DNA of 64,000 bases, taken from Gordionus sp. m RMFG-2023 (Eukaryota; Nematomorpha; Gordioida; Chordodea; Parachordodidae). The stretch lies in the NCBI RefSeq assembly GCF_954871325.1, contig NC_088775.1, forward strand, positions 92,150,334-92,214,333. The letters run 5' to 3'. The position numbers were made by a program, and so were the translations under genes. Within the stretch, counting starts at the first letter, position 1; each line of letters opens with the position of its first letter. Shown piece after piece: positions 21,929 through 37,300 of the stretch. The notes beneath the pieces were generated by a model that ran no database searches, was not told where the DNA came from, and saw only the letters and a program-made list of their open reading frames with translations.

Positions 21929-24900
21929 GATGTTATGTCTCATCAATATAGCATAACCACTATAAATATACCATGTATTTATTTGTTGTGAATGAACTGA
22001 TATCCAAATTTGAAATATTTATTTTATTATGCGGGAATTGCCTAATTTAGATATTTATCAAGATTATTATTATTTTATAATTTGTAGTTCATTACGATTT
22101 ATTATCTGAAGCAATTTATAAGCGAATTATGAGATTTATTATTAAAATGCCCAATTTTTTGTTTTTAATTTATATATGTTATAGGCAATGTCTTCTTTTT
22201 TTTTCAATTTTAATTCATTTTTTTGGCGCGTTTTTTTATATAAGTTTAAGATAATTTTGTAATGATACCTTTGAACTTAATATAATTTATATTAATTTTT
22301 CCATATATTTTTTTATATGAGGATAACGGCAAAATTTTCCACAAATAAGATAAGTAATCTAAACATGCGGGAATACTGTTGTAGCCTTTAAAAAAAAAGA
22401 AGAAATTAATTTAATATAATATACTAAATGTCAGTCATTTTCTGATATTAATAATTAATTTTTCCTTGGGGATTATGGATTGGAATTGTGAAGGAAAAGG
22501 ATTTTGGGGGAGATCACCTGATGCAATTGTTGTTGGGAAGAAAGGACAAGGATTATCAAGATTGAACGAAGAAACAAAATGATTATATAATTATATTGAT
22601 AATATATTGATTGTTTTAGATATATTAGATTGACTGTTTTGGATACATAATATAAATATAAGGATATATTAACCATTGAATGAAGATTGGTAAATGAATT
22701 GGTAAGTGGGAGATTCAATAAATACATTTCCGGAAAAATCCGATTTTTTAAATTTAAAAAAAGGCGCTTAAAAAAACAATTTAAGTTGAAAAAATAACAC
22801 ATTGTCGAAAAAAAACTCATTGACGTTAACATATACATATACGAAAATTATTATTTGGTTCAAAAATACTTTCTAACTGCAATCTAATTTATTTATTTAT
22901 GTTTTTTTATAAAAATTTTTAATACCATAATTATTCTATTATAATCATGCAAAGTTTATAAAGTATTGAACATCTAACACTAACACATCCTTTAAAATAT
23001 GCAAACGAATATATGTATAATAAAAATTAACTTTATTTCCCATGAATTATATTAATCTTACATTCAGAACCATATCATAAACATATATTTAAGTATATAC
23101 AAATTCAAAGATACATATAGAAATGCATCAACAAAAGAAATCATCATTCTTTTACATTCATCCTCTAACAAAAACCAAAACTAATTCAAAGGATCACTTT
23201 TGTTTACATTTCATATATATCATTATATATATATAATTATATAACAGTAAAGGTAATTATTTTCTTTTATTAAAATTATTTTCTTTTATTAGAATTATTA
23301 TTAACTTCATATATTATTAAATTAGTTCAATTAACATTAATTCTTTTTAATTTAATTTTCTATACTGCTTCCTTAAATCTTGATGTGAGTACAAACCTTT
23401 GAATTGAAGCAATTGATTGATAAGAAAATATTGTGCAACCATATGGATTTGAGTGTATTTTAATTTCTTTTTATTTTTAAACTGAAAATTTTTGTTTTTA
23501 ATTTTAATTTCATATATTGTGTGGGCTTAGCTAAATGACAGAATATCAATTCCGATATGTGCATATGAGAAAATTTTCAATAACAAAAAATTATTAAAAA
23601 ATAATTGAAAAAGATATTAAAAATATATACTTTTCAAATATAGGCGATGATAATATGATGTTTCTAAATCTTAAGCAATAACGCTGATATTAAGATATAT
23701 TGAAAATGGTAAAACACCAAAGCCTGTTGACGGATTTATTAATATTTGTTGATATTTTAAAAATATGTACATGCTTATTTCCATAAATCTACCCCTCAAA
23801 TTTTTAGTAAGAAAGGCTATAATGATGATGCTTCGGAGGAGTGGAAGGATAAACGGAATATAGGCCTTGATTAGGATTGACCAAAGGCGGCTTTATTTAG
23901 TATTATTTTATAGATTTAAATCTAATCATTGTTTAATTATGCCAATCTAAAAGGGAACTAAGGACTATTTTAGGGACGTGAACGAGATTTTCATATATTT
24001 CAATGGGATTAAAAATATATGCAGTGCTGAAAGAATGTTAGAGTGATGTACTGACACCAACGATAATTTAATTGGATTTATTTTATGTATTCAGCGTGTT
24101 ATCATGATAAAAAAAAAACTATTAATTTTTTTCCTTACTTTAAAATGTTTTAAGGAGTTTGGACAAATTTTAAGAATTATATATCCTGGTACTTCTACTA
24201 CGGATGTTATAATTTTTCGAATAGAAAAATTTGAAATTATATCATTTTGTGTTTTGAATAAATTATTATAGATCATAAATACAAAATTGTAAACAAAATT
24301 AAAGAGTATAAATCTGCAATAGATTATCTTACAATTGGGAAATATAAATTAAGCTATCGTCTTTTATCATTTTTTGATCTTAATTAGATAATGACACTAA
24401 ATTTTCGAATGTTTTTATTGCTGATAGATGATATGAAGATGAGAAATTATTGTTCTGATTTTGAAATAGGCTTCAAATGGTATATACTTTCTTTAATAAA
24501 TATAATATTAGCTTATTTTATGCTGCCCTCGATTTGATATAATAGAGTTTAATGACGTATCTGTTAAATTTTAAAATCACATGTTTTTAAACTAAATTGA
24601 ATATGTAATTGTTGTAGATGATCTAAAGTTAAATAAAACGGGGGCGTAGGGGCTCAAGCCTTTTAAAATTTTGAAGAGTCTCCTGTAAATTTCAAAAATT
24701 TTTTTATACCAAAAAGGCGTCATTTTGATAAAGAGGTTATTTTGAAAATGTTAGCTAAAAAAAAGGTCAGTTTGAAAATAAATTGCATATTATTTTTTAA
24801 ATTTATAATTGAGGGTAAATTCAAAAAGGTTAACTGCTTTTTTTAAATTGGGGCAATTTTTTTATAGGTTATTCTACTTTCTTAGATCAGGGAATGTATG

Positions 24901-25363
24901 TCTATTTGATTCTCCTTCAAAAATTTGAAGGCAAATGGCTTCAACCGACTCCTCCGCTGTATTAAAACGCTGTGAGCATGCACTAAAAGTCTCCAATAAT
25001 TGAATCCTACAAATATCCTACTTTTATAATTATATATAGTTGATTAACAGATTGATGTGATATGAAAGCTTAATAATCTAGATTTATAGCAAAGAAAACC
25101 AAGAAAGTTAGATAATTTAATTAGTATGCAAAATTTACTTTCAATATATTTATAGTCAAAATATTGTTTATAATGTAAACTAATCTCACGGTTCTCTATT
25201 ATTATCGAAATTTGACACATCAATCAATTTATATAAATAGTTTCAAATTTACATCGTGGATTAAGTTAACAAGATAATTTTTGACTTGAAAATGTAATTT
25301 TAACAATTCTAGAACCAAAATAAATAAAGATGAATTATAAATAAAACCTTCTGTTTACTAAAG
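21929..25363. other. Intergenic sequence upstream of ELL
   Basis: Apart from the foldback MITE at 22172-22841 I see no supported gene. The sequence is AT-rich with short unconvincing frames. The last few hundred bases before 25364 must hold the ELL promoter and leader, but no core promoter motif stands out. Confidence 0.5.
22172..22841. mobile_element. Foldback MITE, family E, with internal insertion
   Basis: The left arm starts TATATATGTTATAGGCAATG and the right arm ends TTGACGTTAACATATACATA. Between them is the family loop (TTTCCATATATTTTTTTATA). At 670 bp it is about twice the 330-bp family size; the extra sequence lies around 22440-22700 between the loop and the right-arm words, so a second insertion is likely. 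No target duplication is clear. Confidence 0.55.
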
Positions 25364-28300
25364 ATGGAAGGAGAATTTTCTTTGAAGCCAAGATATGTCC
25401 AGAATAAAAATAAATCTTTCTATTTAGTAAAACTAACTGATTTTGCTCAAAAACTACTTGAAAAATGCGTTTTGAATGTAAATTCTATTATTTATGATTC
25501 TTATAAAATTATTTATTATGCTAGGAAAATGCTTTTCAACTAAAAATTGCTATCAAGACCAATGATAATCAAGGAGTAAGTTTCTTAATTAAATTATTAT
25601 TCTATATTAATGTCTTACATTTGAATGCAATTAATTAATCTCTTCACACTCTTTATTACAGTGTTTATATGGTGAATATGATATATTAATTTATTATTTT
25701 TAACTGCAAAAAGGCTCTATATCATGTTTTTTAAATCTTAAATACCTCATTTTTTTTAATAGGTAAATTAATTTGATTTAAATCATGATTCAAATGATTT
25801 TTTTAAAAAATATTGAGTTTAATTAAATTTCTTTATTTCAACTAAAACTAATTATTAAAATTCACCACTTACAATTGATTTGTTATTACACAAATACCTA
25901 TTGTAAATTATTTAAACTTATTTTATCAGTGTAAAGTGAAACTTATGACCTATCCTGAGCTTAAATATTAAATTATAACACTAACAAACATTACTCAAAT
26001 ATATAACTAGTATTTTTTTGAACATCTTGATTCACTTTCAAGATCAGCTATCTCTTTCCCTTCTCCATTATGAGCCTTATTTTACAAAAAAATTTATTAT
26101 TTTAATAAATTGATTTTTATTTTTTTGGATAGATTATGACTATATAAAACCATAATATTATTTTTTTGGATAATTAACTTTTGTTTATTTACATTTTATT
26201 CACTTTTACAACCTTTTGATTAAAACCCAAAAGATATAAAATCTCGAAATATTTATAAATTATAATGACCTTATATTGACCACACTTACTATCTTTGGTA
26301 AACTGGCATTAGCATTCTTCAAAAATTTAGGCTTCAAAATCAGTAAACTTAAAGATGAACTTTGTGAAGGATTTTTCCTACAACAAAGGCTGACCATAGA
26401 AATATTTAAAGTGAACTACTTAATCTTTAATGACAGTAGTTTCCAAAGAACTTTCCTTATTTCTTCTTGCTTTTCGATTTTCTTATTTTTTATTTTTTAG
26501 ATAAACATTTCACCTGTTAATCTTTAATATATTGAAAGGATATTTATAATTGAACATATATATAAAGGTTGTAAAAGTAAATAAAATATAATAAAAGTTT
26601 GCATAATCATCTACCACTTTCACCCAGCTTATCTTCAACAACCCTGGTGTCTTTTTCCACTTCCAACCAATGGCATCTATTTGCCCAATTGCCAGTTACC
26701 TTCTGTTCAATATGCCCAAAAGATTATTAATCCACCTCTTATCACAATATCACCTATTGCTTCTAGATCAATCCTTTCTCCCAGTTCTCTGCTTTTTTTT
26801 TCATTCTCAGATATATCCCTTCCCTTGTATCCATTTAACCATTCTCATTTCGGTTCAACTTTGTTTTGTGTATTATTATATTTGCCCACAGTAAGATTAA
26901 ATTTAGAAATATCAGCTCGGATTAATTAAAGGGTTATGAGATATAGGTTATTAAAATATATTTAAAATAATTTTAAATAGAGTGTTATCATTTTTATTAA
27001 ATAACCTGTCAAATCAGTTATGATCACTTTGATTATAAATAGATTAATAGAAATTTAAATAAATCAGCTGTTACAATGGTGATTTCAATGAGTTGGACCT
27101 AAATTAAGGTTTTTATAACTAAACCAAAAAAAGAGAAGATAATATCAGTTTCCAAATAAATATATATCAATATATAAAAAAATGAATAATTTACACAGCA
27201 CTCAAAATTTGAGTCATTTTATGAAAACATTATTTTTCAAACCGTTTTTGATTTAAGTTTGATGTTTAATTACTAATACCAGGTGTCTTATATGTTCAAT
27301 ATTTTTTTTTGCAACACATTCAAGGATTTTATGATTAAAATTTACATCTTTAAAACATAATTTGAAGCTGATTTGTTTAATTATTTTGTCAATATTTTTC
27401 GAGGTTTTTAATCACATAAGGACCATTTTATTTTAATATGCTTGAATATTATCTTTTAGTGTGTTCTACATAACATTATTTTTACGAGTCTATTCATAAT
27501 TACCTGATAGAAGGTCTCATGCATCAATATAAAATCTGAACTTGTGAAATACTCCCTGAACAAATACATTAGTGTAATGATGTACAGTGTTGAACTTTAT
27601 CGATTTTATTTATGTGTTTTGATTTATTAGGGTTATATTTTTAATCTATTCTTGTACAAATTCTTTTTGTTGATTCCTATTGCTTTTGTAACGTAGTCAG
27701 GGAGTGCGTATATCAGCTTATAGTTTCGAAAACATGCTGGAATTAGTTTTTTTCTTTCCGTGAATCGATTAGTTCTGTGCTTTGGGGCGGGGTATGCTGT
27801 ATAGAATATGAGAAGCGAACACGTGATATGTTAATATAAAAATGAGTCTAATTCTTATTTTAATAAAAATTTGGGCATTGTTCAGGAAAATTGCTATATG
27901 ATGACCAACGTTAAATCTCATCACCCCCATACCCAATATATTAAACGTATTTTATATTATATCTAAATTTTTTACTCGCAATATTGCAGATAATAAAAGT
28001 GATCAACAAAAATGAATCTGGAACACCGAAGATTAAACTCAATGCTCAAGCACTGAACGTTCCTCATGACACTGGCAGCAATGGGGTTGATTTGAATTTT
28101 AATATTCAAGATTTGGTTAATACAAATGGGGGGGAAGGGTCATTCGAATGTGTCAAATACAAAAAAAGGTTCCTAAAACATTTTTATTGAATTCATAGTT
28201 TCCATCTTTGCTGGGCAGAGTTGCAGGGGGTTGAGCGTTGTTAGTATGAATTATTGAAATTATTAATAAATTTTTTTTTGGTTGTGCATCGTGCATCGTA

Positions 28301-31300
28301 AAAATTCTCATGGGAATCCACCCAATTATTTGAGACACTAGTATCCGCAAAATTGATGTGCCCACACCATCCACTCAGGGGTTTCTGGTACGCCTCTGAT
28401 GGAATTACAATATTATATCTGGTTAGCTAATTTGGAATAAGAAGGACTAACACGGATCTTCCTATGGTGGTGATTTAGAATCAGCCATTTTTAAATTAAA
28501 AATATGATTAAACCGGGAATGAATTTTTAGCATGTGCAAGCGACAGTTCCGTCAGATAATTTTCTGTATATATATATATATTTTTTAATAAAAATTATAA
28601 AATCTAATAAGAATTATTTAAAAATTTCGCGTTTTTGGGATTTGCACTCTGAGGTTCTCAGTAAATGATTTAAAATGGAGCGTTTTAGAGCACCACAGGA
28701 GGATACCCTATTACTCCATATCATTGGGCTTTTTGATTTGATCTCACCCCCTTCTCATACTATCGACCCATCTAATAATCTCGTAATATAAACTAATTAA
28801 CCCTGGTCCACATCGGACCTACCATAATAATTGAAGCCATGTTTTCCTTCATTCTTTTTTTTAAAACATAACTAAACTCGCTATCCGCAATTGGAGGGGT
28901 TTTAACTTGAACTGACAAGCTGACGTTTAAAAAAATGTTTGATTGGTTGATTTGACTCTTTATTTACTTTATTTTAATATATTTTCGCTAAAACTTAAGA
29001 TTTTAAGCCAGGTTTTCCTTTTTTCGTTCGAAAATTTTTTTAAAATTCATCCACACAGATGTTTAGGATCTTTTAACTAGCGGGGAGCTAAAAATTCACC
29101 CGTTGCGGACCTATATATCTTAACTATAACAATAAAAGTAAATAGTAATGATAAACAAATTAAAAACCCTTTTTTTTGAATAATATCTATTTTATTTTAT
29201 TTTTTTTTAAATTTTATTTTCCTCGTTGAATTAGATATTATTTATTATATATATATATGTTAATATTATAAATATTTGAGTTAAGGGCAACTAATTTTTT
29301 TGTTGTTCATTTAATTTTCGAGAAAAAATATTTAAAATTTACGCCTATCTAGCCTTCCGATTATAATGTAACATTGGGTAAAAGGGTATGGGGTAGGTTC
29401 GGACCTATATTTTTGTTTATCTATAAATATTGTAATTTTATCTAAATTATATAATTTATACCACTACGTTTTTTTAAAGGGATTTTAAAAAAATTAACTA
29501 AAATAAGAATGGATTCAAAAAAAAAATTTATTTCCGGGTTTTCCCCCGAGCATTTGAAAAAAAGAATGAAAAAATATCTTCGGACGAAATATGAAAAAGA
29601 ATGGAAAGAGATTGAAAAAAATAATGTGAAAGAATGGAAAGAAATTAAAGAATAATAAGAAAGAAAATAATGGGTCCAATTGTTTTTCAACAATTTTAAA
29701 ATAAATATAATTTTGGAATCTTACTTTAAAAGAATTATATTTTTTAAAACAACTTCCAATTTCCAGATGTCTTTTTTTTTTGGTTTCGGTTTAAGATTTC
29801 CTAATTATTTTTTTTTAGAAAATAGCTAAAACACAAAATACGCTTAATTTCGCAACGTCGCACCATTTTCGCGGTCTATTATGCCATATTTTTTTTCGGG
29901 AAATAGGGATATCGCGTATTTCATTTAATTTTAATATTTGTGAATTTTCGCCTGCGGAAATTTTAGAAATACTAATTGGGTTTAGGTCGGGCACTAATAT
30001 CGACGAAAAACTATTCGTGATTATGGTGTATTCTCAAAGTAACCCGCACTCGAAAAGGGTTCTTGGATTTTTTTTACAGAGTGATTCTAGTTTTACAAGC
30101 TTCCGGTAATAAAAAAAAATCTTCAAAAAATTTTCTCTGAAGACTTTTTTGAAGATTTTTTTTTAAAACTAAGCGTATACTTAATTATTGCAAAGTCCGC
30201 TTATTTCTCTCTACAACATCCCCCCCCCCCTCCCTGATTTCCAACTCTTAGTTGTTTTAGAGTCGACGGCAAAAACGAAGGAATTTATCAGTTTCGGGCC
30301 GGTTTCGAGACACTATTCGTGATATGATTGATTCCCCCCCCCCCTTTTTCCAGTTTATTCATCTCGCCGCTAGAATCTCACTATCACCTAACATTCCCAT
30401 ATTATGCGAATACTTTATTTGGTCCTTTTCGAATTTGTGCTGACCCAAGAATCTTTCCCTCTCGGGCAACCATCTGATATAATGCCATTTTTACCAGTAT
30501 GGTGTGATAGCTAAAAATCGGCTCATGGGCGCCAGCGGAGAATTAAAAGGTACCCGCTAAGCATTGGCGCGTTAATTTATTAATGATTTATTTAATAGCT
30601 TAAAATGGGAGGGGGGAATATAGTAATTATCCTCAAAACAATATTGTAAAAATATCGTTTGTTATCGATTATCCGCCATTTTTTTACGAACGCTATAATA
30701 TCGTTTGGTATTGATTATACGCCATTTTTTTTAACTAGCCCCAAAATATCGTTTGGTATTGGATTAACTGCCATTTTTTTACGAATGCCAGAATATCGTT
30801 TGGATTATCCGCCATTTTTTTTACGAACGCCATAATTATTGGATTAACTGCCATTTTTTTACGAATGCCAGAATATCGTTTGGTATCGATTATCCGCCAT
30901 TTTTTTACGAACGCCATAATATCGTTTGGTATTGAATGCCCGCCATTTTTTTTAACTAACCCCAAAATATCGTTTGGTACTGAATGCCCGCCATTTTTTT
31001 TACGAACCCCATAATATCGTTTAATATTGATTATACGCCATTTTTTTTAACTCACCCCAAAATATCGTTTGGTATTGAATGCCCGCCATTTTTTCTTACA
31101 TTTGTAGGTTTTCTATTGTATAATTGAACCTCTTCGATATTACATTTTATTTTGAAAGTCATGCCTGTTTATTTACATTTTGTTTTTTTTAAAAAAAAAC
31201 TTTCGCGTAAATAAATACACGAAGAAACAGATTAAAAAATTATTATTAAAAATAGAATAGAATGAAAAGAAAAAGAAAAGAAAATGATGAAATTAAAAAA

Positions 31301-34300
31301 ATTGTAACATTTTGAAAAAAAAAAAATTAAAAGAAATTTTCAACCCCTCGGGAAGATAAAGCAAAAATTCATAATCAACGCCAACGAGGCAATCTACCAA
31401 ACCACGAAAGAAAAAATGGCGATAGCCGAGGAAAAAAACAAACAAATCAGGTTTTTTTAAGAAAAAAATATGTTTACTTGTAAATAATAGTGAAGAAAGG
31501 GTCAGGTGATAACTTGACGATAAATAGCTTTAACTATTTCCATTATCGGTTATAACCTTCTCTCACACTTTTATTCCTTTTATTCCGAGGAGTTTATATT
31601 CCCTGAAATCTTGACCAACCGCTACTTTCTCTATCGCGGGTTTAGCGCCATTTCGGAGAACGGGTTTATTACTCTTTGTAAGATTACCCAATTAGAATTC
31701 TCCCTTTTTTCGACTTCGAGGCAACTTTTTGATTGGTTTAAAAATAATTCTCTTGTTTTTTTTATCTTCACAGGGTCAAAGAAATAAAAGTAGGAAAACA
31801 TAATTTGCCCATGAACAGGAAAATGCTCAACAACATTAGAGCTTCCTCTATATCTCCTTCCATCGACAAAATGAAATGTAATTTTTTTAAAAATATATTA
31901 AATTTATTATCATATTAGCCAAATATTATTTTAAAAATTTGATTTTAATAATTATAGATGATCATTGGTATCCGCTCATTTCCGGTTCTCACGGAACAGG
32001 GCCTTAAAAAATAATTTAGAAATGGTTTCCCTGGAATATTTTAAGAGAACACCCAGAAAATTCTGTAAACGGTTTTAAGGAACACATTCCCGATAATTAA
32101 TTGTCCCAATCTCACCCTACCCCCTCTCTTGTTTCTAGAAAATACGACACTTCCTTGGTTTATTATTATAAAGAAATTTAGAGTGAGAGCACTTCAATGA
32201 TCGAATTCCCATGACACCTTTCCATTAAACCCCTATCCCCCTTTTATAGAAGGCCCACCCTTTTCTAGAAGGCCCAGATGGTTTTAAGTGGCGTAGTGTC
32301 GTCCACTAACAAACAAATATTGTTATCGAATTTTTTTTTTTTATAATTTTTTGTTTGTAAATATTTTTTTGAGGAGATCATAAATTTAAAAATTTCACCA
32401 GTTGAACAAATTTTGCCACATGCCAATTATATTACATTTACATTTTTTTTAAGAATTCTCTTATTGTAAAAAAAAATAATTTAGAAATAATGCAATAATT
32501 TAGTAAAATTGAAATATGATGTGTTTTTTTCTAGTGTTGTTAAAGTAACATTTTTGCTAAAATTAACTGTATAGTTACATTTTTACCAATGTAACTAGTT
32601 ATGTTTCAAAAGTAACTTAAACAACACTATTTTTTTCCGCCAATAACTTTAAAATATTTTTTGCGCGCCTTATTTTTAAATTTAAATATCTGATTTTTAC
32701 CGGAAATGTATTTGTATTATGTTTGGGAATACCCTATGAATTTTAGACATTTTTTTTCCGTGAACTTTTAAACTTATTAATATTCATATTTAAATTTTCC
32801 ATATATTTTTTTTTAAATATAAATTATAAACTACACAAAGGTTTGTTAGCAAATTCGTGCAATTCATAATATAGGTATTCCATTTCCGGTAAAATCTAAA
32901 TGCTTAAAAGAGCTCCCAAGTGGTAAAAATAACACATTGACACTAACATAAGTGTGACCTAATTGAGCGTTTTCGAAAAAAAAGCAAACCCTTTCCGTTT
33001 TTATCAATGTTCATAAAATTGCGATCAATTTGCGAGATGTAATCATTCTAAACGCGTTTGTCAGCGTTTCGCGTAACGAAACGCCAACGCATAATTTAGG
33101 TCGCCGCTATTAAATTTTTACATAAGGATCACTTCTTTTTTTTCATACCTTCCAAATCCTTCTACTTTTCCGTTTCGATCAAAAATTTTGGCAAAAAAAT
33201 TGTTTAAAATAATTGAAGATAAACATAAAAAAAATTAAATATTCACAATAACGAATAAACTGTTAATAAAAGAGAAAGGCTTTAGGCAATAACTAGTCAC
33301 TTATTTAAATTCTAAATTTGCATATTTATAACTTACGTCCAAATTTGATTATATTTTTTTTTAATATGCTAGTAAATTGCCACAAATACCGATCGAATAG
33401 ACCGAGTAACGAATTTTTATAAAAGCTTTCCGGTGAATATTTTTAAAGCGATACCGGTTATTTAAATTTAAAAACCTCTGCTGTGGTCTTATATTCTCTA
33501 AGAGAGTAACGAGAAGTTTCTAAAATTTATCGGTTCTTGGAGCGGATCTTTTTAGCGAACCGAATTGAGACGGGTCCGATCGGACTGGACTTTTGCTGAT
33601 TACTGATTGGTGCCTTTATACCTTTTTTTTGTGAACGAAATTTGGCATGGGCGACAATCCGAATTTAAATGCTAAATAAAATGTGGTATAATTAAATATT
33701 ATCATTTTTAAGTTTAATATTGTCCTATTTATTATCACATCTCTGACCTGATTATTATAAGCTTCCGCTGTCAATTTCAACACATCTCTCCTCAGCGGTA
33801 ATAGACCCACTCAGTCGTCCCGCTTTACCCCCACCAGCGTCAACGTCGATCAAAGTGGTAAAAAGATCCCACCGAATACCGCAAGTTTGCAGAAGATTGT
33901 AGCAATTCCTCCAAAACATCCCCCCAATGATATAGCGAGAATCAAGAGCACGGTAGTCTCGGCCAACATCGGGGGTTAAATAAATTATTATAATGTTCTA
34001 TCTAACTTGCTCTCAAAAAAATGAATCGAACAAATATTAAGATATTTATATTCGATTCAAAAATGATGAATCAAATAATTTTGGATCGACTCCAAGAATG
34101 TATTTATGCTAGACATCGTCTTTTAGCCAGCTCTTTTGATTTAGAAGAAATCCTTCTAAGTTATATATATTTTTTTTAAAGTGTATGTTTTCTTTATTTC
34201 TTTGATATTATAGTAAATCTTTGAAAAATAGGTTTCTATTTTGACTCTAGATATATTCAGAAATATAAAAGGGGGGGGGGCAAGAATGCTAAAATTTAAG

Positions 34301-37300
34301 CACCGCATGAGCTACGTGTACCTTAGTGTACAAAATCACTCATATCCCACAGGTTCTGGACAAGCTAAACTATAGATTAATCAGTACAATCTTTTTTGAG
34401 CTTTATTTCAAAGGGGATATGAATAAAAAACACTATTAATGGAAATGAGAATCAGATTGTTAACGATTAATATTCAAATATTGATACATGTTTGTCAATC
34501 TTGATTTTTGAAGTTTTCAATAATAACTATATACTCATATCTTATCTAATGGTTATTATCTAAGCATTGTTAACATTTTCTAATCTTCCTTCAAAAACTT
34601 ACAAAATATTACAATATTTGAACAATGGATGACATTATGAAATGTGTCATAAAAAAAAATAATATTCCATTATTCAAATAAAAATTAATATTTCCTCGTA
34701 TTTCATCTCTTAATCATTTTTATTCTTCAAATTCGTATGTCGTATCTTACTGTTTATTACCGCGTTTAAATGCCACAGGATCGAGCGCGGATAAAATTTC
34801 TCCCGCCGAAGGTCTCAAGAGCGGGAAAGGTCATCAGAGTGAAGCCGAAAAACAACCCGCTAAAATTGCGAGTACCAATGACACACTTGTCAGCGGTAAA
34901 AGTGTGCTGGCCCCCAATAGCGGTATTAACGAGAAGCAAAGCGAAGACAACAGGCTTTTCAATAAGAACACCAACTTGTTCAGGCCGATCCCTTTCACAT
35001 TCGACCCGTCCAATAAGCCCCAGTCCAAGAATCACCGTTTGCCACGCGATACTTTGACCCACAATTCGCCGATCCAGGAAAGCCTCCTTAAAGGTTTCAA
35101 GAGTTTGGAGAAGGTCGAGAAAGCTGTCCTAAGGGCCGAAGAAAAAATCGAAAAAGTGGCGCTCAAAACCGACAAAGGCCATGATCCGGATGGTAAAGAG
35201 GAGGATAAAATTGCTCCGGTGGACGGCGCGAAATACTCCCTGAAGTTTTTATAAAATTATTGATCCGAATATTAACACCAGTAATTGGTGGGGGGGGGGA
35301 ATAAATATTTAAAAAAGGCGGAAAATTTTTTTTTTATCGGTGATTCAAACTTAATTTATCATTTTCTTTCCGCTTTCCTAAAGGGACATTATAATACACG
35401 CTTTAGCTCTCAAACCATGCAAACGCGCCGAAATTATTCTCAAAATCGAAAAAGGTATTGAATTTTTTTAAAAATAAAAACCTAAAAATCGATAACTTTT
35501 AAGCGTCCCAAGTCGCGCACAAAAAATAGAAACTGTTCCTAATCTACGAATAATTGATTCATTTCCTTTTCTTCTCAGAACACCCGGATATCAAGGCTCC
35601 TAGCAACGAAGTAACCGGAATCCTGAATTCCATAGCCGTTTTCAATAGCAAGGAAAACGCTTACGATTTGGCCAGGCACGCTTTCGCCGACCTCAAACTA
35701 GAGTGCCCTCTTTACACACCAGCCGAAATATTGTTCGTTAAGCGAAAAATTCCGCCCACCTCTAGTCCCAAGCCTCTGGACAATGGTAAAACTCCGCCCC
35801 ACTTGAAGCAGTCTAAAGCGCTCAACGTTCAAAAAGGTATATAATAATATTTTTCTTTATCGGCATCATTTTTTTTCAAAATCATTAACCCAGGATTATA
35901 GAGATTACTGGCTCCTTTATATTTTTCTCAGAATTCGAAATTTTTTTAGAAAATTCTTAGGAATTCTCACAAATTTTAAAGTTGGAGTGGGGGGTGGGTT
36001 CAGGTTCCTAGAAAGTTTTAAAATGAGATTTCTCTCTTATCGGATTGGATGATCCCATCACGAGGTTACGGGTTTCAGCTGCTTTAACAAAAAAATTGCT
36101 TATTCCCTTGTCATGCGAATCCCGTAAAAAGTAGACTATTCTATCTTTATAAATTTTTTTCTATCATTCCATACACTTCCAGCCTATAATTTGTCCCTTA
36201 AAATCATAAACATTTTTGCGGAATAAACTCCCATTTCCATTCATTTAGGTCACGAAAAAACGTCGCATTCGACCGAGCCACCTTCCAAAAAGTCAAAAAT
36301 CATGGAAAAAGTCGTGGAAATTGTGCCGATCCCCGATTACGCGTCTCTAGAAGGATGCCAAGATTTTCTAAAGTTAGTCATAACGAATAAAAATAATTGT
36401 CATTTTTTATTTTGGCCAAATATACTTTTTCAAGAAAAATGCCTACTAATTTTTTTTACAAAATTGAAGAGGTCTCTATAAATATTATAATTGCTCTAGG
36501 ACTTTGTTAAATACGCTTTTTGGCCTAAGTATTCTATATTAAAGGTCTGCTATGGGCAGGTTTTAGCCAGAAAGCCCGCTCACTCGTTGGTTTTACCCGC
36601 TTGCCATCTATTTATCTATAAAATTTTTTTAAACCACCCGGCTAATGCTTAAAAATTATTTTAATGCCTGATGTGGCTTTTTATTTATTTATTTTTATTT
36701 AAACATATATAATATGCAATATTATGAAATAAAACTATAATTAAAGTCAGTTCTGCTCATTTCGTTTGGAAAATATTTGTGTTGTTATTCCCCATAACTT
36801 TAGCCAATTCTAACAAAGCTCAGCCAACCTAAAAAAGAGACTAAAACCTCTAAGTTGAACCCGAACTTAGATATTGGAACGAATTCTTTAGGATAAAAAC
36901 TTGACAGATCCATTTTGGAATTAGTCAAAGTTAGGTGATGTAACAACACTATAAAATATTAAAAATTCACCGGCCCATGCCCGACCATTACTTAGATTTT
37001 TTAACCCGCCCGCCATCCGCCCAATATTGTAAAATTTAAAAAAGCCCGACCACGCCCGCTCGACTTGGGGGTGGGCCGGCTAACACCTTCTTATCGCATA
37101 CCTCTACTGTATACTGTTTAAATATAATGAAAGATCCAGGAGTTAGATGCATGTAGGTGGATTCATGGATATACTTAAATTTTGAAGTCAGTGTAAATTT
37201 TTTTTGTTTGAATAATCTTACTATTTAGAAAAATTTAGTTTTGAGTTTTAGACGTAGTTTTAATATATTTTTCTATTTGAAAAATTATTTTATAAAATTT

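Noticed and set aside
26600-26929. Overlapping Pro/Ser/Leu-rich plus-strand frames in ELL intron 2
   Set aside because: Open for about 100 codons, but no ATG, no motif and no clear splice signals. Composition fits a pyrimidine-rich intron patch.
30735-30965. 76-residue minus-strand repeat frame (MAFVKKW...)
   Set aside because: By-product of the 45-bp intronic array, whose period happens to be near a multiple of three.
31955-31968. A 10-bp microexon between ELL exons 5 and 6
   Set aside because: It would fix the phase only if exon 6 began at 33799. Starting exon 6 at 33762 after ATAAG keeps phase without it.
34766-35062. Minus-strand and shifted plus-strand frames over ELL exon 7
   Set aside because: They overlap the frame that joins exons 6 and 8 of ELL in phase and are shadows of it.
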